Of a DNA stretch of 51,363 bases, positions 1 through 7,869 are shown one piece after another. How positions within the stretch are numbered: position 1 is the first letter of the stretch; each line of letters begins with the position of its first letter. Under the pieces are notes generated by a model. The model saw nothing but the letters and a program-made list of their open reading frames with translations. It did no database searches and had not been told where the DNA came from. The stretch comes from an uncultured Anaerolineales bacterium (GTDB lineage Bacteria > Chloroflexota > Anaerolineae > Aggregatilineales > Aggregatilineaceae), in contig CAKZOB010000009.1 of the NCBI GenBank assembly GCA_937135955.1, positions 1-51,363 of the forward strand, given 5' to 3'. A program made the position numbers and the translations under genes.

Positions 1-141
1 CATTGCGGCTACACGGCAGACCGCGACGTGAACGCCGCTCGGAATATCTTGGTTTTAGCGGTCGAGTCGGCCCGGACGGGGCCGCCAGGCGTTAACGTGG
101 CCGGTTGCGGCGAGCGTAGCCTGGGAAGCTCCCCGCTTTAG
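1..141 (+). CDS. TnpB-like RNA-guided nuclease of an IS200/IS605 element, C-terminal end only
   Basis: The reading frame enters from the left edge and ends at TAG 139-141. The visible 46 residues start HCGYTADRDVNAARNIL, the hallmark end of TnpB/OrfB: the second half of the zinc ribbon (CGY) followed by the last RuvC aspartate in the D-x-N-A-A-x-N-I motif. TnpB is the ancestor of Cas12 and works with an RNA made from the element's right end. The stop codon lies in the loop of the right-end hairpin (129-148), as expected for this family. The N-terminal part and any tnpA lie outside the window, so whether the gene is intact cannot be judged. Confidence 0.88.
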   Translation, partial: HCGYTADRDVNAARNILVLAVESARTGPPGVNVAGCGERSLGSSPL

Positions 142-156
142 CGGGGAGAGCCGTCA
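129..156 (+). mobile_element. Right-end hairpin of the IS200/IS605-like element
   Basis: CTCCCCGC (129-136), loop TTTA, GCGGGGAG (141-148) form a perfect 8-bp stem overlapping the tnpB stop. The following GAGCCGTCAC resembles the short tail at the right cleavage site of IS605-type elements, so the element probably ends near 156. In this family the same region forms the 3' scaffold of the guide RNA and the flanking DNA beyond it is read as the guide. The hairpin is seen; the exact boundary is inferred. Confidence 0.6.
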
Positions 157-179
157 CGATGTCTCCTTCAAAAGTGCGA

Positions 180-395
180 TCAATGGTCAGTCCGCGGCGC
201 TTGAGGACTGGTTGGATTAGAACGCTTGCAGTCGGTGCGGCCTGCTGGTGACGGGGCGATGGGACGGCTATACAGCGCCTCACCGTAGCCGGTCAGCGGC
301 CAGGCACACGGTTTCGGGAACGCCGCTCCCCATTCCGATTCGACGGGGCGCGGCACGGGTTGTGACGTATGGCGGGAGATAGTCTGTTTGGCCAT
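180..395 (-). CDS. Hypothetical 71-residue protein downstream of leuA
   Basis: The ATG at 395 is preceded by a good ribosome-binding site (GAGGAGA, about 7 nt upstream). It starts 52 bp after the leuA stop on the same strand, so it could be the last gene of the ilv-leu transcript. The product (MAKQTISRHTSQPVPRPVES...) is rich in Pro, Arg and Ser, has no membrane segment, and shows tryptophans in an EWGAAFPKPCAWPLTGYGEA stretch. I do not recognise a family. The reading frame stops about 25 bp from the IS element end, so it may have been truncated by the insertion. It could also be a chance frame. Confidence 0.35.
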   Translation of the reverse strand: MAKQTISRHTSQPVPRPVESEWGAAFPKPCAWPLTGYGEALYSRPIAPSPAGRTDCKRSNPTSPQAPRTDH

Positions 396-447
396 GATCT
401 TCTCTCCTCGGAACACAGGGTGCTGCTCATTTTCTCTGTCGAGCACA

Positions 448-2061
448 CTAGCGGGCCTGGGCGGCGACGCGCACTGTGGCCGCGTCTCCCTCTGGGGCGT
501 GGTCGCCGTAGCCGGTATAGGCCAGCATCTTGTTGAGGGCCGCTAAATACGCCTTGGCGCTGGCGACAATGATGTCGGTGTCGGCCCCGTGCCCGCCGAA
601 GGTGCGCTGCCCGTTGGCATCGCGCCGGATGCGCACCGTCACTTCGCCCATGGCATCAATGCCCTCGGTGATCGCCGCCACGCGATACTCCACCAGCGTG
701 GCAGGCACCGCGACGATCCGGTCTATGGCCTGATAGGTGGCATCTACCGGGCCGGTGCCAATGGCCGCGGCGATCTTCACCTGGCCGTCTGGCCCGCGTA
801 ACTTGATGGTGGCGGTGGGCATCCCCGGTTGACCGCAGGCTACCTGAATGCCTTCCAGCTTGAATAGCTCCACCGGCCCGTAGAACTCGTCGGAAATGAG
901 CGCCTCGATGTCGGCGTCGGTGACGGTTTTCTTCTTGTCCGCCAGTTCCTTGAAGCGCTGGAAGGCCTGGTTGAGTTGCTCTTCGTCCAAGTCGTAGCCC
1001 AGCTCTTGCAGGCGCACGCGGAAAGCATGACGCCCGCTGTGCTTGCCCAGCACCAGGTTGCTTTGCGACAGGCCCACTGTCTCCGGCGTCATGATCTCGT
1101 AGGTGGCTTGGTGCTTGAGCACGCCGTCCTGGTGAATGCCCGCCTCGTGACTGAAAGCGTTCGCGCCTACGATGGCTTTGTTGGGCTGCACGGGCAGGCC
1201 GGTGTAGTTGCTGACCATACGGCTGGTGCGGGCGATCTGCGTGGTGTCAATGCCCGTCGTCAGGCCGTAGTACTGGCGGCGCGTGTGCAGCGCCATCACC
1301 ACCTCTTCCAGCGACGTGTTGCCCGCGCGCTCGCCAATGCCATTGATGGTCACTTCGGCCTGACGCGCTCCGGCCAGCAGCCCGGCCAGGGTGTTGGCCG
1401 TGGCCAGGCCCAGGTCGTCATGACAGTGCACCGACCAGATCACGTGGTCGCCGCCCGCCGTCTCGCGGATGAGCTTCTGCATCAGCTCGAAGTACTCGCC
1501 GGGCATGATGTAGCCGACTGTGTCGGGGATGTTGAGCGTTGTCGCGCCCGCCTCCACGGCCACGCTGAGCACCTCGACCAGGAAATCGGGGTCGGAGCGG
1601 CAGGCGTCTTCTGGCGAGAACTCCACATCCGGGCAGAGCGAGCGGGCATAGGCGACCATCTCGCGCACGCGCTGCACCACCTGCTCGCGCGTCATGCGCA
1701 GTTTGTATTGCATGTGAATGTCGGACGTGGCCAGGAAGGTATGAATACGTGGTTTGGCTGCCTCGCGCACGGCTTCCCAGGCTTTGTCAATGTCGCTTTG
1801 GGTGGCGCGGGCCAGCCCGCAGATGATGGGGCCGTCCGGCGTGCCGACTTCGCGGGCCACGCGGCGCACGCCTTCCAGATCGTCCGGTGAAGCGGCGGGG
1901 AACCCCGCCTCGATGATGTCCACACCCAGGCGGGCAAGCTGACGGGCGATGTCAATCTTCTCGGCGCTGGTCAGGCTGGCACCGGGCGATTGCTCGCCGT
2001 CGCGCAGGGTCGTGTCGAAGATGCGTACCCGGTTATCGCTTTGAACCCCAGACTCGTCCAT
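448..2061 (-). CDS. leuA: 2-isopropylmalate synthase
   Basis: Condenses 2-oxoisovalerate with acetyl-CoA, the first committed step of leucine synthesis. The 537-residue product has the DRE-TIM metallolyase signature [15 protein letters not shown] near the N-terminus, the metal-binding [13 protein letters not shown] motif and [17 protein letters not shown]-terminal LeuA allosteric domain begins around residue 395 ([14 protein letters not shown]) and normally binds leucine. Length fits bacterial LeuA with its regulatory domain. The ATG at 2061 has GAGAGGG about 10 nt upstream. It is the last biosynthetic gene of the ilvD-B-N-C-leuA operon, 56 bp after ilvC. leuB, leuC and leuD are not in the window. 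Confidence 0.96.
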   Translation of the reverse strand: MDESGVQSDNRVRIFDTTLRDGEQSPGASLTSAEKIDIARQLARLGVDIIEAGFPAASPDDLEGVRRVAREVGTPDGPIICGLARATQSDIDKAWEAVREAAKPRIHTFLATSDIHMQYKLRMTREQVVQRVREMVAYARSLCPDVEFSPEDACRSDPDFLVEVLSVAVEAGATTLNIPDTVGYIMPGEYFELMQKLIRETAGGDHVIWSVHCHDDLGLATANTLAGLLAGARQAEVTINGIGERAGNTSLEEVVMALHTRRQYYGLTTGIDTTQIARTSRMVSNYTGLPVQPNKAIVGANAFSHEAGIHQDGVLKHQATYEIMTPETVGLSQSNLVLGKHSGRHAFRVRLQELGYDLDEEQLNQAFQRFKELADKKKTVTDADIEALISDEFYGPVELFKLEGIQVACGQPGMPTATIKLRGPDGQVKIAAAIGTGPVDATYQAIDRIVAVPATLVEYRVAAITEGIDAMGEVTVRIRRDANGQRTFGGHGADTDIIVASAKAYLAALNKMLAYTGYGDHAPEGDAATVRVAAQAR

Positions 2062-2117
2062 ATCTTGCTACCCTCTCTTGTTGTCGGCCTTCAGCGATCA
2101 GCAAGAGCGCCCCGTCG

Positions 2118-3131
2118 CTATTCCGCGGGCGGCGCTTGCTTGGCGTTCAGGAACGGCATCATCTGGCGCAGTTCGCGCCCGACCTGCTCGATCAACAGAT
2201 TCTGCTCGGCACGACGTTGCTTGTTGAACCAGGGCCGCCCGGCGGCGTTCTCGGCGAGCCACTTCTGGGCATAGGAGCCATTCTGGATTTCGTCCAGGAT
2301 GCGACGCATTTCGCCTTTGGTCTCCTCGGTGATGATGCGCTCGCCCGCGGTGTAGCCGCCATGCTCGGCGGTGTCGGAGACGGAATACCACATGTAGCTC
2401 ATGCCGCCCTGATACATCAGGTCAACGATCAGCTTCAGTTCGTGCAAGACTTCGAAGTAGGCGATTTCGGGCTGATAACCCGCCTTGACCAGTGTCTCGA
2501 AACCGGCCTTGACCAGCGCCGTGACCCCGCCGCACAGCACCACCTGCTCGCCAAAGAGGTCGGTCTCGGTCTCTTCGGCGAAGGTGGTCTCCAGCACGCC
2601 CGCGCGGGTGCAGCCGAGCGCGCGCGCGTAGGCCAGCGCCTGCGGTAGCGCCTGGCCGCTGGCATCCTGCGCGACGGCTACCAGGGCGGGCGTCCCCGCG
2701 CCCTCGATATACAACTCGCGCACGCGGTGACCCGGCGCTTTGGGCGCGACCATGCTCACGTCCACATAGTCCGGCGGGGTGATCTGCCCGAAGCGGATGT
2801 TAAAGCCATGCGCGAACATGAGCGTATCGCCCGGCTTGAGGTGCGGCGCGATGCTCTCCGCATAGACTTTGGGTTGCGCTGTGTCGGGCAGTAGCAACAT
2901 CACCACGTCGGCCTCGGCGGCAGCGTCGGCCACCGGCTTCACCGTCAGGCCCTCGCCCTCGGCCTTGGCCCACGACTTGCTGCCCTCATAGAGGCCCACT
3001 ACCACCTGCACACCGCTGTCGCGCAGATTGAGCGCGTGCGCGTGCCCCTGGCTGCCATAGCCGATGATCGCCACCGTCTTGCCCTCAAGCAGCTTGGGGT
3101 CTGCGTCCTGGTCGTAATACAGCTTCGCCAC
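2118..3131 (-). CDS. ilvC: Ketol-acid reductoisomerase, class I (NADP+)
   Basis: Converts acetolactate or acetohydroxybutyrate to the dihydroxy acids of valine and isoleucine synthesis. The 337 residues match the short class I form. The Rossmann loop [17 protein letters not shown] lies near residues 24-40. The C-terminal knotted domain carries the metal and substrate residues in [15 protein letters not shown] and [12 protein letters not shown]. Translation starts at a GTG (3131) with GGGAGAG about 9 nt upstream. A 32-bp perfect palindrome lies in the gap after ilvN. The gene sits between ilvN and leuA in one transcription direction. Confidence 0.97.
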   Translation of the reverse strand: MAKLYYDQDADPKLLEGKTVAIIGYGSQGHAHALNLRDSGVQVVVGLYEGSKSWAKAEGEGLTVKPVADAAAEADVVMLLLPDTAQPKVYAESIAPHLKPGDTLMFAHGFNIRFGQITPPDYVDVSMVAPKAPGHRVRELYIEGAGTPALVAVAQDASGQALPQALAYARALGCTRAGVLETTFAEETETDLFGEQVVLCGGVTALVKAGFETLVKAGYQPEIAYFEVLHELKLIVDLMYQGGMSYMWYSVSDTAEHGGYTAGERIITEETKGEMRRILDEIQNGSYAQKWLAENAAGRPWFNKQRRAEQNLLIEQVGRELRQMMPFLNAKQAPPAE

Positions 3132-3174
3132 TGAAATGCTCTCCCTCGTTGAGCGATTAGCACCATCAACGCCA

Positions 3175-3206
3175 GGCTTCGGAAGCCTGCGCAGGCTTCC
3201 GAAGCC
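3175..3206. repeat. 32-bp perfect palindrome between ilvN and ilvC
   Basis: GGCTTCGGAAGCCTGC (3175-3190) is followed directly by its exact reverse complement (3191-3206). Each half is itself nearly palindromic. No T-run follows on the minus strand, so it is not a clear intrinsic terminator. In the mRNA it would form a very stable stem just upstream of ilvC and could act as a processing or stability element. Confidence 0.85.
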
Positions 3207-3217
3207 CTAAGTCTCTC

Positions 3218-3751
3218 TCACAGGACATTCGTCCGGTAGCCGTTGCCGCTCGGACGCATCTTGTAGCCGTTGGGCGACAGGACATGATCGCCGCGCGTCA
3301 TGGTGACCACGCCTGTGCGCACCATCTCCATGATGCCGATGGGGCGCAGCAGCTCAACCATGCTGGTGATCTTGTCTTCGTCGCCGGTGACCTCGACGAT
3401 GACCGCTTCGGGCGTGGCATCCACGATGTGGGCGCGGAAGATGTCGCAGAGCTGTACCACCTCGCCGCGCGTCTGACTGTCCACGCGCACTTTGATCAGC
3501 GCCAGATCGCGGGTGACCTCTGGCAGGTCGGTCACGTCCTCGACCTGAATGACGTTGACCAGCTTGTAGAGCTGCGTGCGAATCTTGTCGGCGTCCGCTT
3601 CGACGACGATGGTCATGCGCGAGATGGCCGGGTTCTCGGTGCGGCCTACCGTCAGGCTATCAATGTTGAAGTTGCGCCGCCGGAACAGGCTCGCTACCCG
3701 GTTCAACACACCGGGCTTGTTTTCCACCAATGCCACCAGTGTTCGCTTCAT
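3218..3751 (-). CDS. ilvN: Acetolactate synthase small (regulatory) subunit
   Basis: Regulatory subunit of acetohydroxyacid synthase; the ACT domain binds valine and stimulates the large subunit. The start chosen is ATG 3751 (MKRTLVALVENKPGVLNRVA), the usual beginning of the family, with GGAG about 11 nt upstream. In-frame TTG and GTG codons upstream (3772, 3763) are less likely. The N-terminal ACT domain covers about residues 1-75; a second domain of the same type follows (DLALIKVRVDSQ...). The 177-residue length is typical. It lies 39 bp downstream of ilvB. Confidence 0.95.
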   Translation of the reverse strand: MKRTLVALVENKPGVLNRVASLFRRRNFNIDSLTVGRTENPAISRMTIVVEADADKIRTQLYKLVNVIQVEDVTDLPEVTRDLALIKVRVDSQTRGEVVQLCDIFRAHIVDATPEAVIVEVTGDEDKITSMVELLRPIGIMEMVRTGVVTMTRGDHVLSPNGYKMRPSGNGYRTNVL

Positions 3752-3790
3752 CGGTGTTCTCACTCCTCTCAAAACGCGCGTGTCGCGCGG

Positions 3791-5494
3791 CTAGATCGAG
3801 TCCTCGGACGGCAGCGGACGGCGGATCATGGCGTGCAGGTCAGCGCCCGCCGGCACCATCGGGTAGACCAAGTCGTGCTTTTCGACCACGAAGTCAATGA
3901 GCGTGGGGCAATCGGTGATGCTGTTGGCCCACTCGATGGCCGGGATCACCTCTTCGCGGCGGGTGACACGCCGGGCGGGGATGCCGTAGGCCTCGGCCAG
4001 TTTGACGAAATCCGGGCTGAGCATGGGCGTGGCATTGTAGCGCTCTTCGTAGAAGAACTCCTGCCATTGCCGCACCATGCCCAGGAAGCCGTTGTTGATG
4101 ATGGCGATGTGAACCGGCACGCGCTCCTGCATGGCCGTGCCCAGTTCGGTCATGGTCATCTGGAAGCCGCCGTCGCCTACGATCGCCCACACCGGCTGAC
4201 GCAGCCCCAACGACGCCCCGATGGCGGCGGGCAGACCGAAGCCCATTGCCCCCAGCCCGCCGGAGGTGATCAGCGTGTGCGGGCGCTCGTGCAGGTAGTA
4301 TTGCGCTTCCCACATCTGATGCTGCCCCACATCGGTGACGACGGTGGCGTTGCCGCCGGTGGCCTTCCACATGTCGTGAATGACATGCGCGGCGAAGAGC
4401 CGTTCGCCCACATCGCGATGCACAATGTCGCGCTCGTCGGCGTCTTCCATCCAGTCGCGAATCTGCGCCAGCCAGGCTTTGTGTTCCATGGGCTTGACGT
4501 GCGGCAGCAGTTGGGTCAGGATGGCCTTCAGGTCGCCCACGATGGGCACGTCTACGCGCACGTTCTTGTGAATCTCCGACGAGTCAATATCAATGTGAAT
4601 CTTCCTGGCATTGGGCGCGTAGGTCTTCAGGTTGCCGGTGACGCGGTCGTCGAAGCGCATCCCGAAGGCCAGCAGCAGATCGGCATTCTGGATGGCCAGG
4701 TTGGCGTAACCCGTACCGTGCATACCCATCATGCCCAGCGAGAGCGGGTGTGTCTCTGGCAGGCCGCCTTTGCCCAGCAGGGTGAGGGCAAACGGCGTCT
4801 GTGTGCGCTCGGCGAATTCCAGCACCTCGCGCCCTGCGCCGGACATGACAATGCCGTGCCCGGCCAGGATCAGCGGGCGCTCGGCCTGCTCGATCAGGCG
4901 CAGCGCGGCGGCGATATCTTCTTCGGAAGCGTATCTTGGCGGCTGATAGCCCGGCAGCTCGATTGGCTCTTCCGGATAGACGAACTCGGTGACGGCGTTC
5001 TGCACGTCCTTGGGGATGTCAATCAAGACAGGGCCGGGCCGCCCGGTGCGGGCGATGTGAAACGCCTCGCGGATGGTGTAGGCCAGCTCGCGCACGTCGT
5101 AGACCAGGTAGTTGTGCTTGGTGATCGGCAGGGTGATGCCGGTGATGTCCGTCTCCTGGAAGGCGTCGGAGCCGATGGCTGTGGTAGGTACCTGGCCAGT
5201 GATGCACACGATGGGCGAAGAGTCCATCATGGCGTTGGCGATGCCGGTGACCAGGTTGGTCGCGCCGGGGCCAGAGGTGGCGATCGCCACGCCGACCTTG
5301 CCCGTGGCCCGCGCGTAGCCGTCGGCCATGTGCGCCGCGCCCTGTTCGTGCCGCACCAGCACGTGGCGAAGCTGCGGGTACTTGGTCATGGCGTCGTAGG
5401 TGGGGAGGATCGCGCCGCCAGGATAGCCGAACATGATCTCCACCCCTTCGCGCACCAGACATTCCAGGATAATTTCAGCGCCAGTCAGTTTCAC
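3791..5494 (-). CDS. ilvB: Acetolactate synthase large (catalytic) subunit
   Basis: Thiamine-diphosphate enzyme that makes acetolactate or acetohydroxybutyrate from pyruvate. The 567 residues show the catalytic glutamate region (VRHEQGAAHMADGYARATG), the central FAD-type domain, and the C-terminal TPP motif running from GDGGFQMTMTELGT to NNGFLGMVRQWQE. It starts at GTG 5494 with AAGGAG 8 nt upstream. The partner ilvN follows immediately. Confidence 0.97.
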   Translation of the reverse strand: MKLTGAEIILECLVREGVEIMFGYPGGAILPTYDAMTKYPQLRHVLVRHEQGAAHMADGYARATGKVGVAIATSGPGATNLVTGIANAMMDSSPIVCITGQVPTTAIGSDAFQETDITGITLPITKHNYLVYDVRELAYTIREAFHIARTGRPGPVLIDIPKDVQNAVTEFVYPEEPIELPGYQPPRYASEEDIAAALRLIEQAERPLILAGHGIVMSGAGREVLEFAERTQTPFALTLLGKGGLPETHPLSLGMMGMHGTGYANLAIQNADLLLAFGMRFDDRVTGNLKTYAPNARKIHIDIDSSEIHKNVRVDVPIVGDLKAILTQLLPHVKPMEHKAWLAQIRDWMEDADERDIVHRDVGERLFAAHVIHDMWKATGGNATVVTDVGQHQMWEAQYYLHERPHTLITSGGLGAMGFGLPAAIGASLGLRQPVWAIVGDGGFQMTMTELGTAMQERVPVHIAIINNGFLGMVRQWQEFFYEERYNATPMLSPDFVKLAEAYGIPARRVTRREEVIPAIEWANSITDCPTLIDFVVEKHDLVYPMVPAGADLHAMIRRPLPSEDSI

Positions 5495-5572
5495 CTTGTT
5501 TTCTCCTTGTCTCGCTCAACCTCGGGCGGGATGATATGTCGTCATGTCAGATTAGGGACACTGTCTGGCCCC

Positions 5573-7240
5573 TCAGTCCAGGAAAACCGCGCCGGTGCTG
5601 GCGCTGCTCACCAGCCGGGCGTAGCGCCGCAGCCAGCGGCTGGGAATCTCCGGCTCGTAGGGCGGCAGGCTGGCCAGTCGTCGCTGTACTTCCGCCGGTT
5701 CGACCAGCAGATCGATCCGCCGCTCGTCGAGATCGATCTCGATCAGATCGCCTTCCTGCACCGCCGCCAGCGGGCCGCCCGCCGCAGCCTCCGGGCTGAT
5801 GTGCCCGACGGACACGCCGCGGCTCCCGCCGGAGAAGCGCCCATCCGTCACCAGGGCCACGCTGTCGCCCAGGCCCATGCCCTGCAACTGGGCCGTCGGC
5901 CCCAGCATCTCTTGCATCCCTGGCCCGCCGCGCGGCCCCTCATAGCGGATGACCACCACATCGCCCGGCTTGACCTTGCCATTGAGAATGCCCGCCGAAG
6001 CCGCCTCTTCGCTCTCGAAGATGCGCGCTGGGCCGCGGAAGTGACGCATATGCGGGGGCACGGCAGCGGTCTTGATCACCGCGCCGTCGGGGGCCAGACT
6101 GCCGAACAGAATGGCCAGGCCGCCCGTCGGGCTGTGCGGTTCATTGAACGGGCGGATCACCTCGTAATCGGTGATCTGAGCGTCGGCGATGTTCTCGCCC
6201 AGCGTCTTGCCGGTGACCGTCAGGCAGTCCAGGTGCAGCACACCATCCTTGCGGGAAATCTCTTTGAGGATGGCGGGCACGCCGCCAGCGCGGTGTACGT
6301 CTTCCATGTGCCAGTGCGAGGCCGGGCTGACCTTGCAGATGTGCGGCACGCGGGCAGCGACCTGATTGATGCGCTCCAGCGGGTAATCCACGCCCGCTTC
6401 GTAGGCGATGGCCAGTGTGTGCAACACGGTGTTGGTGCTGCCCCCCATGGCCATATCCAGCGCGAAGGCGTTGTCGATCGCCTCGCGGGTAACGATGCGG
6501 CGCGGCGTCAGGTCTTTTTCAATCAAGACCATGAGCTGCCGCGCCGCGCGCCTCGCCAGTTCGATGCGTTCTGGGGTTTCGGCCAGGGCCGAGCCGTTGA
6601 AGGGCAGGGCCAACCCCAGCGCTTCCATCAGGCAGTTCATCGAGTTGGCGGTGAACATGCCCGAACACGATCCACAGGAAGGACAGCCGTAGTCTTCCAG
6701 CGTTTTCAGTTCGGCGGCGTCAATCTTGCCCGCCTTGTACGCGCCGACGCCTTCGAACACGCTGATCAGGTCTACCACACGCCCGTCGGGCGTCTTCCCC
6801 GCGGCCATCGGCCCGCCGCTGATGAAGATGGTGGGGATGTCCAGGCGCATGGCCGCCATCAACATCCCCGGCACGATCTTGTCGCAGTTGGGGATGCAGA
6901 TCATGCCGTCGAAAGCGTGCGCGGCGATCATCGTCTCCACGGAGTCGGCGATCAGCTCGCGGCTGGGCAAGGAATAATTCATGCCGATATGGCCCATGGC
7001 AATACCGTCGTCTACACCGATGGTGTTGAACTCGAAGGGCACGCCGCCCGCCTCGCGGATGGCCTCTTTGATCACCTGAGCGAAGCGCTGCAGATGCACA
7101 TGGCCAGGGATGATGTCCACATAGGAATTGACGACGGCGACAAACGGCTTGCCCATGTCGGCGTCGGTGACGCCGGTGGCTTTCAGCAGGCTGCGGTGTG
7201 GCGCGCGTTCGAAGCCTTTCTTGATCCGGTCAGAGCGCAT
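5573..7240 (-). CDS. ilvD: Dihydroxy-acid dehydratase
   Basis: Iron-sulfur enzyme that dehydrates the dihydroxy acids to the keto acids of valine and isoleucine, and the first structural gene of the operon. Visible signatures are NCDKIVPGM, the cluster and substrate motif [27 protein letters not shown] and [11 protein letters not shown] chose ATG 7240 because GAGAGG stands about 9 nt upstream; an in-frame GTG two codons earlier is possible. The length of 555 residues is normal. The gene begins about 44 nt after the second terminator-like hairpin of the leader, so its transcription should respond to branched-chain amino acid supply. Confidence 0.96.
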   Translation of the reverse strand: MRSDRIKKGFERAPHRSLLKATGVTDADMGKPFVAVVNSYVDIIPGHVHLQRFAQVIKEAIREAGGVPFEFNTIGVDDGIAMGHIGMNYSLPSRELIADSVETMIAAHAFDGMICIPNCDKIVPGMLMAAMRLDIPTIFISGGPMAAGKTPDGRVVDLISVFEGVGAYKAGKIDAAELKTLEDYGCPSCGSCSGMFTANSMNCLMEALGLALPFNGSALAETPERIELARRAARQLMVLIEKDLTPRRIVTREAIDNAFALDMAMGGSTNTVLHTLAIAYEAGVDYPLERINQVAARVPHICKVSPASHWHMEDVHRAGGVPAILKEISRKDGVLHLDCLTVTGKTLGENIADAQITDYEVIRPFNEPHSPTGGLAILFGSLAPDGAVIKTAAVPPHMRHFRGPARIFESEEAASAGILNGKVKPGDVVVIRYEGPRGGPGMQEMLGPTAQLQGMGLGDSVALVTDGRFSGGSRGVSVGHISPEAAAGGPLAAVQEGDLIEIDLDERRIDLLVEPAEVQRRLASLPPYEPEIPSRWLRRYARLVSSASTGAVFLD

Positions 7241-7283
7241 GATCACTACCTCTCGTGTAGAAAATTGGCTGCCCCTAAACGCA

Positions 7284-7311
7284 CAGGCCGCCCCTGGGTT
7301 GGGACGGCCTG
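7284..7311 (-). terminator. Second attenuator hairpin of the ilv leader
   Basis: On the minus strand CAGGCCGTCCC (7311-7301), loop AACCCA, GGGGCGGCCTG (7294-7284) form an 11-bp stem with one G-T pair. It is followed by TGCGTTTA, a poor U-run. The segment GGGTTGGGGCGG (minus strand 7377-7366) can pair over 12 positions (one G-U) with CCGTCCCAACCC (7307-7296), the 5' arm plus loop, and would prevent the hairpin. This copies the logic of the first attenuator. Whether it really terminates is uncertain because of the weak U-tract. Confidence 0.55.
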
Positions 7312-7336
7312 CTTGCCTGTACGGTGTTGCCTGGTC

Positions 7337-7462
7337 TTAGTGTCTGTGTCGCACCGGAACCGGCACCGCCCCAACCCGTCTTGCCTCCTTCTCAAGAACG
7401 AGAAGGAGGCTGCTAATGAGGATGACCTCAAGCAACAGGTAGAAGCTGGCTCCGGTGAACAT
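7337..7462 (-). CDS. Second branched-chain leader peptide (41 residues)
   Basis: The ATG at 7462 opens MFTGASFYLLLEVILISS followed by LLLVLEKEARR. Twelve of residues 9-23 are Leu, Val or Ile, expected of a peptide whose translation senses charged tRNA for these amino acids. The only strong Shine-Dalgarno match (AGGAGG, 7483-7478) lies 15 nt upstream, but a small GCGTC-AGA-GACGC hairpin between it and the ATG would shorten the effective distance. Codons 29-33 contain the candidate antiterminator (7366-7377). The peptide stops at TAA 7339-7337, about 97 bp before ilvD. Function is inferred from composition and position. Confidence 0.6.
   Translation of the reverse strand: MFTGASFYLLLEVILISSLLLVLEKEARRVGAVPVPVRHRH
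7383..7410 (-). promoter_or_regulatory. 11-bp hairpin inside the second ilv leader peptide
   Basis: On the minus strand GCCTCCTTCTC, loop GTTCTT, GAGAAGGAGGC form a perfect stem that contains leucine codons 19-21 of the second leader peptide. No U-run follows. A ribosome stalled on these codons would keep it open; it could act as a pause or protector hairpin. Confidence 0.6.
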
Positions 7463-7499
7463 GGCGTCTCTGACGCGCCTCCTGGCGCAACGCTCAACG

Positions 7500-7526
7500 A
7501 AAAAGCCTCCCGCGGCGTTGGGAGGC
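7500..7526 (-). terminator. First attenuator terminator of the ilv leader, with overlapping antiterminator
   Basis: On the minus strand GCCTCCC (7526-7520), loop AACGCCGC, GGGAGGC (7511-7505), then TTTTT (7504-7500) make an intrinsic terminator. GGCGTTGGGAGG (minus strand 7574-7563, the last codons of the first leader peptide) is the exact 12-nt complement of CCTCCCAACGCC, the arm plus loop. A ribosome stalled on the Leu/Val/Ile run would leave that segment free to block termination. A ribosome at the stop codon would cover it. Confidence 0.85.
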
Positions 7527-7556
7527 TTTTGCTCACATGTCAGGGTGGGGTGCGCC

Positions 7557-7637
7557 CTACGTCCTCCCAACGCCAAATGCCCCGCCAAGAATGACGAGGA
7601 CAATGACGATAAGGACGAGGACCAGACGACGGAACAT
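7557..7637 (-). CDS. ilvL: First branched-chain leader peptide (26 residues)
   Basis: A short ORF from ATG 7637 to TAG 7557 encodes MFRR, then 13 uninterrupted branched-chain residues (LVLVLIVIVLVIL), then GGAFGVGRT. Such a run is the diagnostic feature of ilv-type attenuator peptides. It starts about 43 nt after the predicted transcription start. The ribosome-binding site is weak (AAGGG about 12 nt upstream). Its last four coding codons before Thr-stop (GGC GTT GGG AGG) are the antiterminator strand, so translation to the stop should favour termination. The symbol is used by analogy with ilvL of enteric bacteria; the sequence itself need not be homologous. Confidence 0.85.
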   Translation of the reverse strand: MFRRLVLVLIVIVLVILGGAFGVGRT

Positions 7638-7686
7638 GGCTGGGGTTATCCCTTGCGCACCCGAACAACTCACACTGTTGCCATAG

Positions 7687-7716
7687 ACTGTAAACCAGGC
7701 AGGGCGTGTCTGTCAA
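7687..7716 (-). promoter_or_regulatory. Promoter of the ilvDBNC-leuA operon
   Basis: On the minus strand a consensus -35 TTGACA (7716-7711) is separated by 18 nt from TACAGT (7692-7687). Transcription should begin near 7680, leaving a leader of about 440 nt before ilvD with both attenuators. Confidence 0.7.
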
Positions 7717-7726
7717 GCACTTGACA
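7711..7726. promoter_or_regulatory. Inverted repeat overlapping the ilv -35 box
   Basis: TGTCAAG-CA-CTTGACA has 7-bp arms, so TTGACA occurs on both strands. It covers the -35 of the ilv promoter and lies between the divergent ilv operon and argG. It could be an operator or two overlapping -35 boxes; no clear -10 at the right spacing is seen towards argG. Confidence 0.45.
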
Positions 7727-7869
7727 GCACAAATCGGGCGCTCAGGTTTAGTGATTGTGTACAAAAGTGGGGCTTGCGCTGCGCCCTGGCTCTGTTTTTT
7801 CTGCGCAGCCCTCGTTAGGATTGAGGGCAGTCAACACGCAGTCTGTCCCCGGCAAGAAAGGATACCCCC

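Noticed and set aside
976-1890. A 304-residue open frame antisense to leuA
   Set aside because: Composition (Ala, His, Gly, Val, Arg rich) and position mark it as a shadow of leuA.
3284-7594. A 1436-residue open frame on the plus strand opposite the ilv operon
   Set aside because: It lies antisense to five clear biosynthetic genes, is rich in His, Gly, Arg and Asp as expected from reading GC-rich codons backwards, and shows no family motif.
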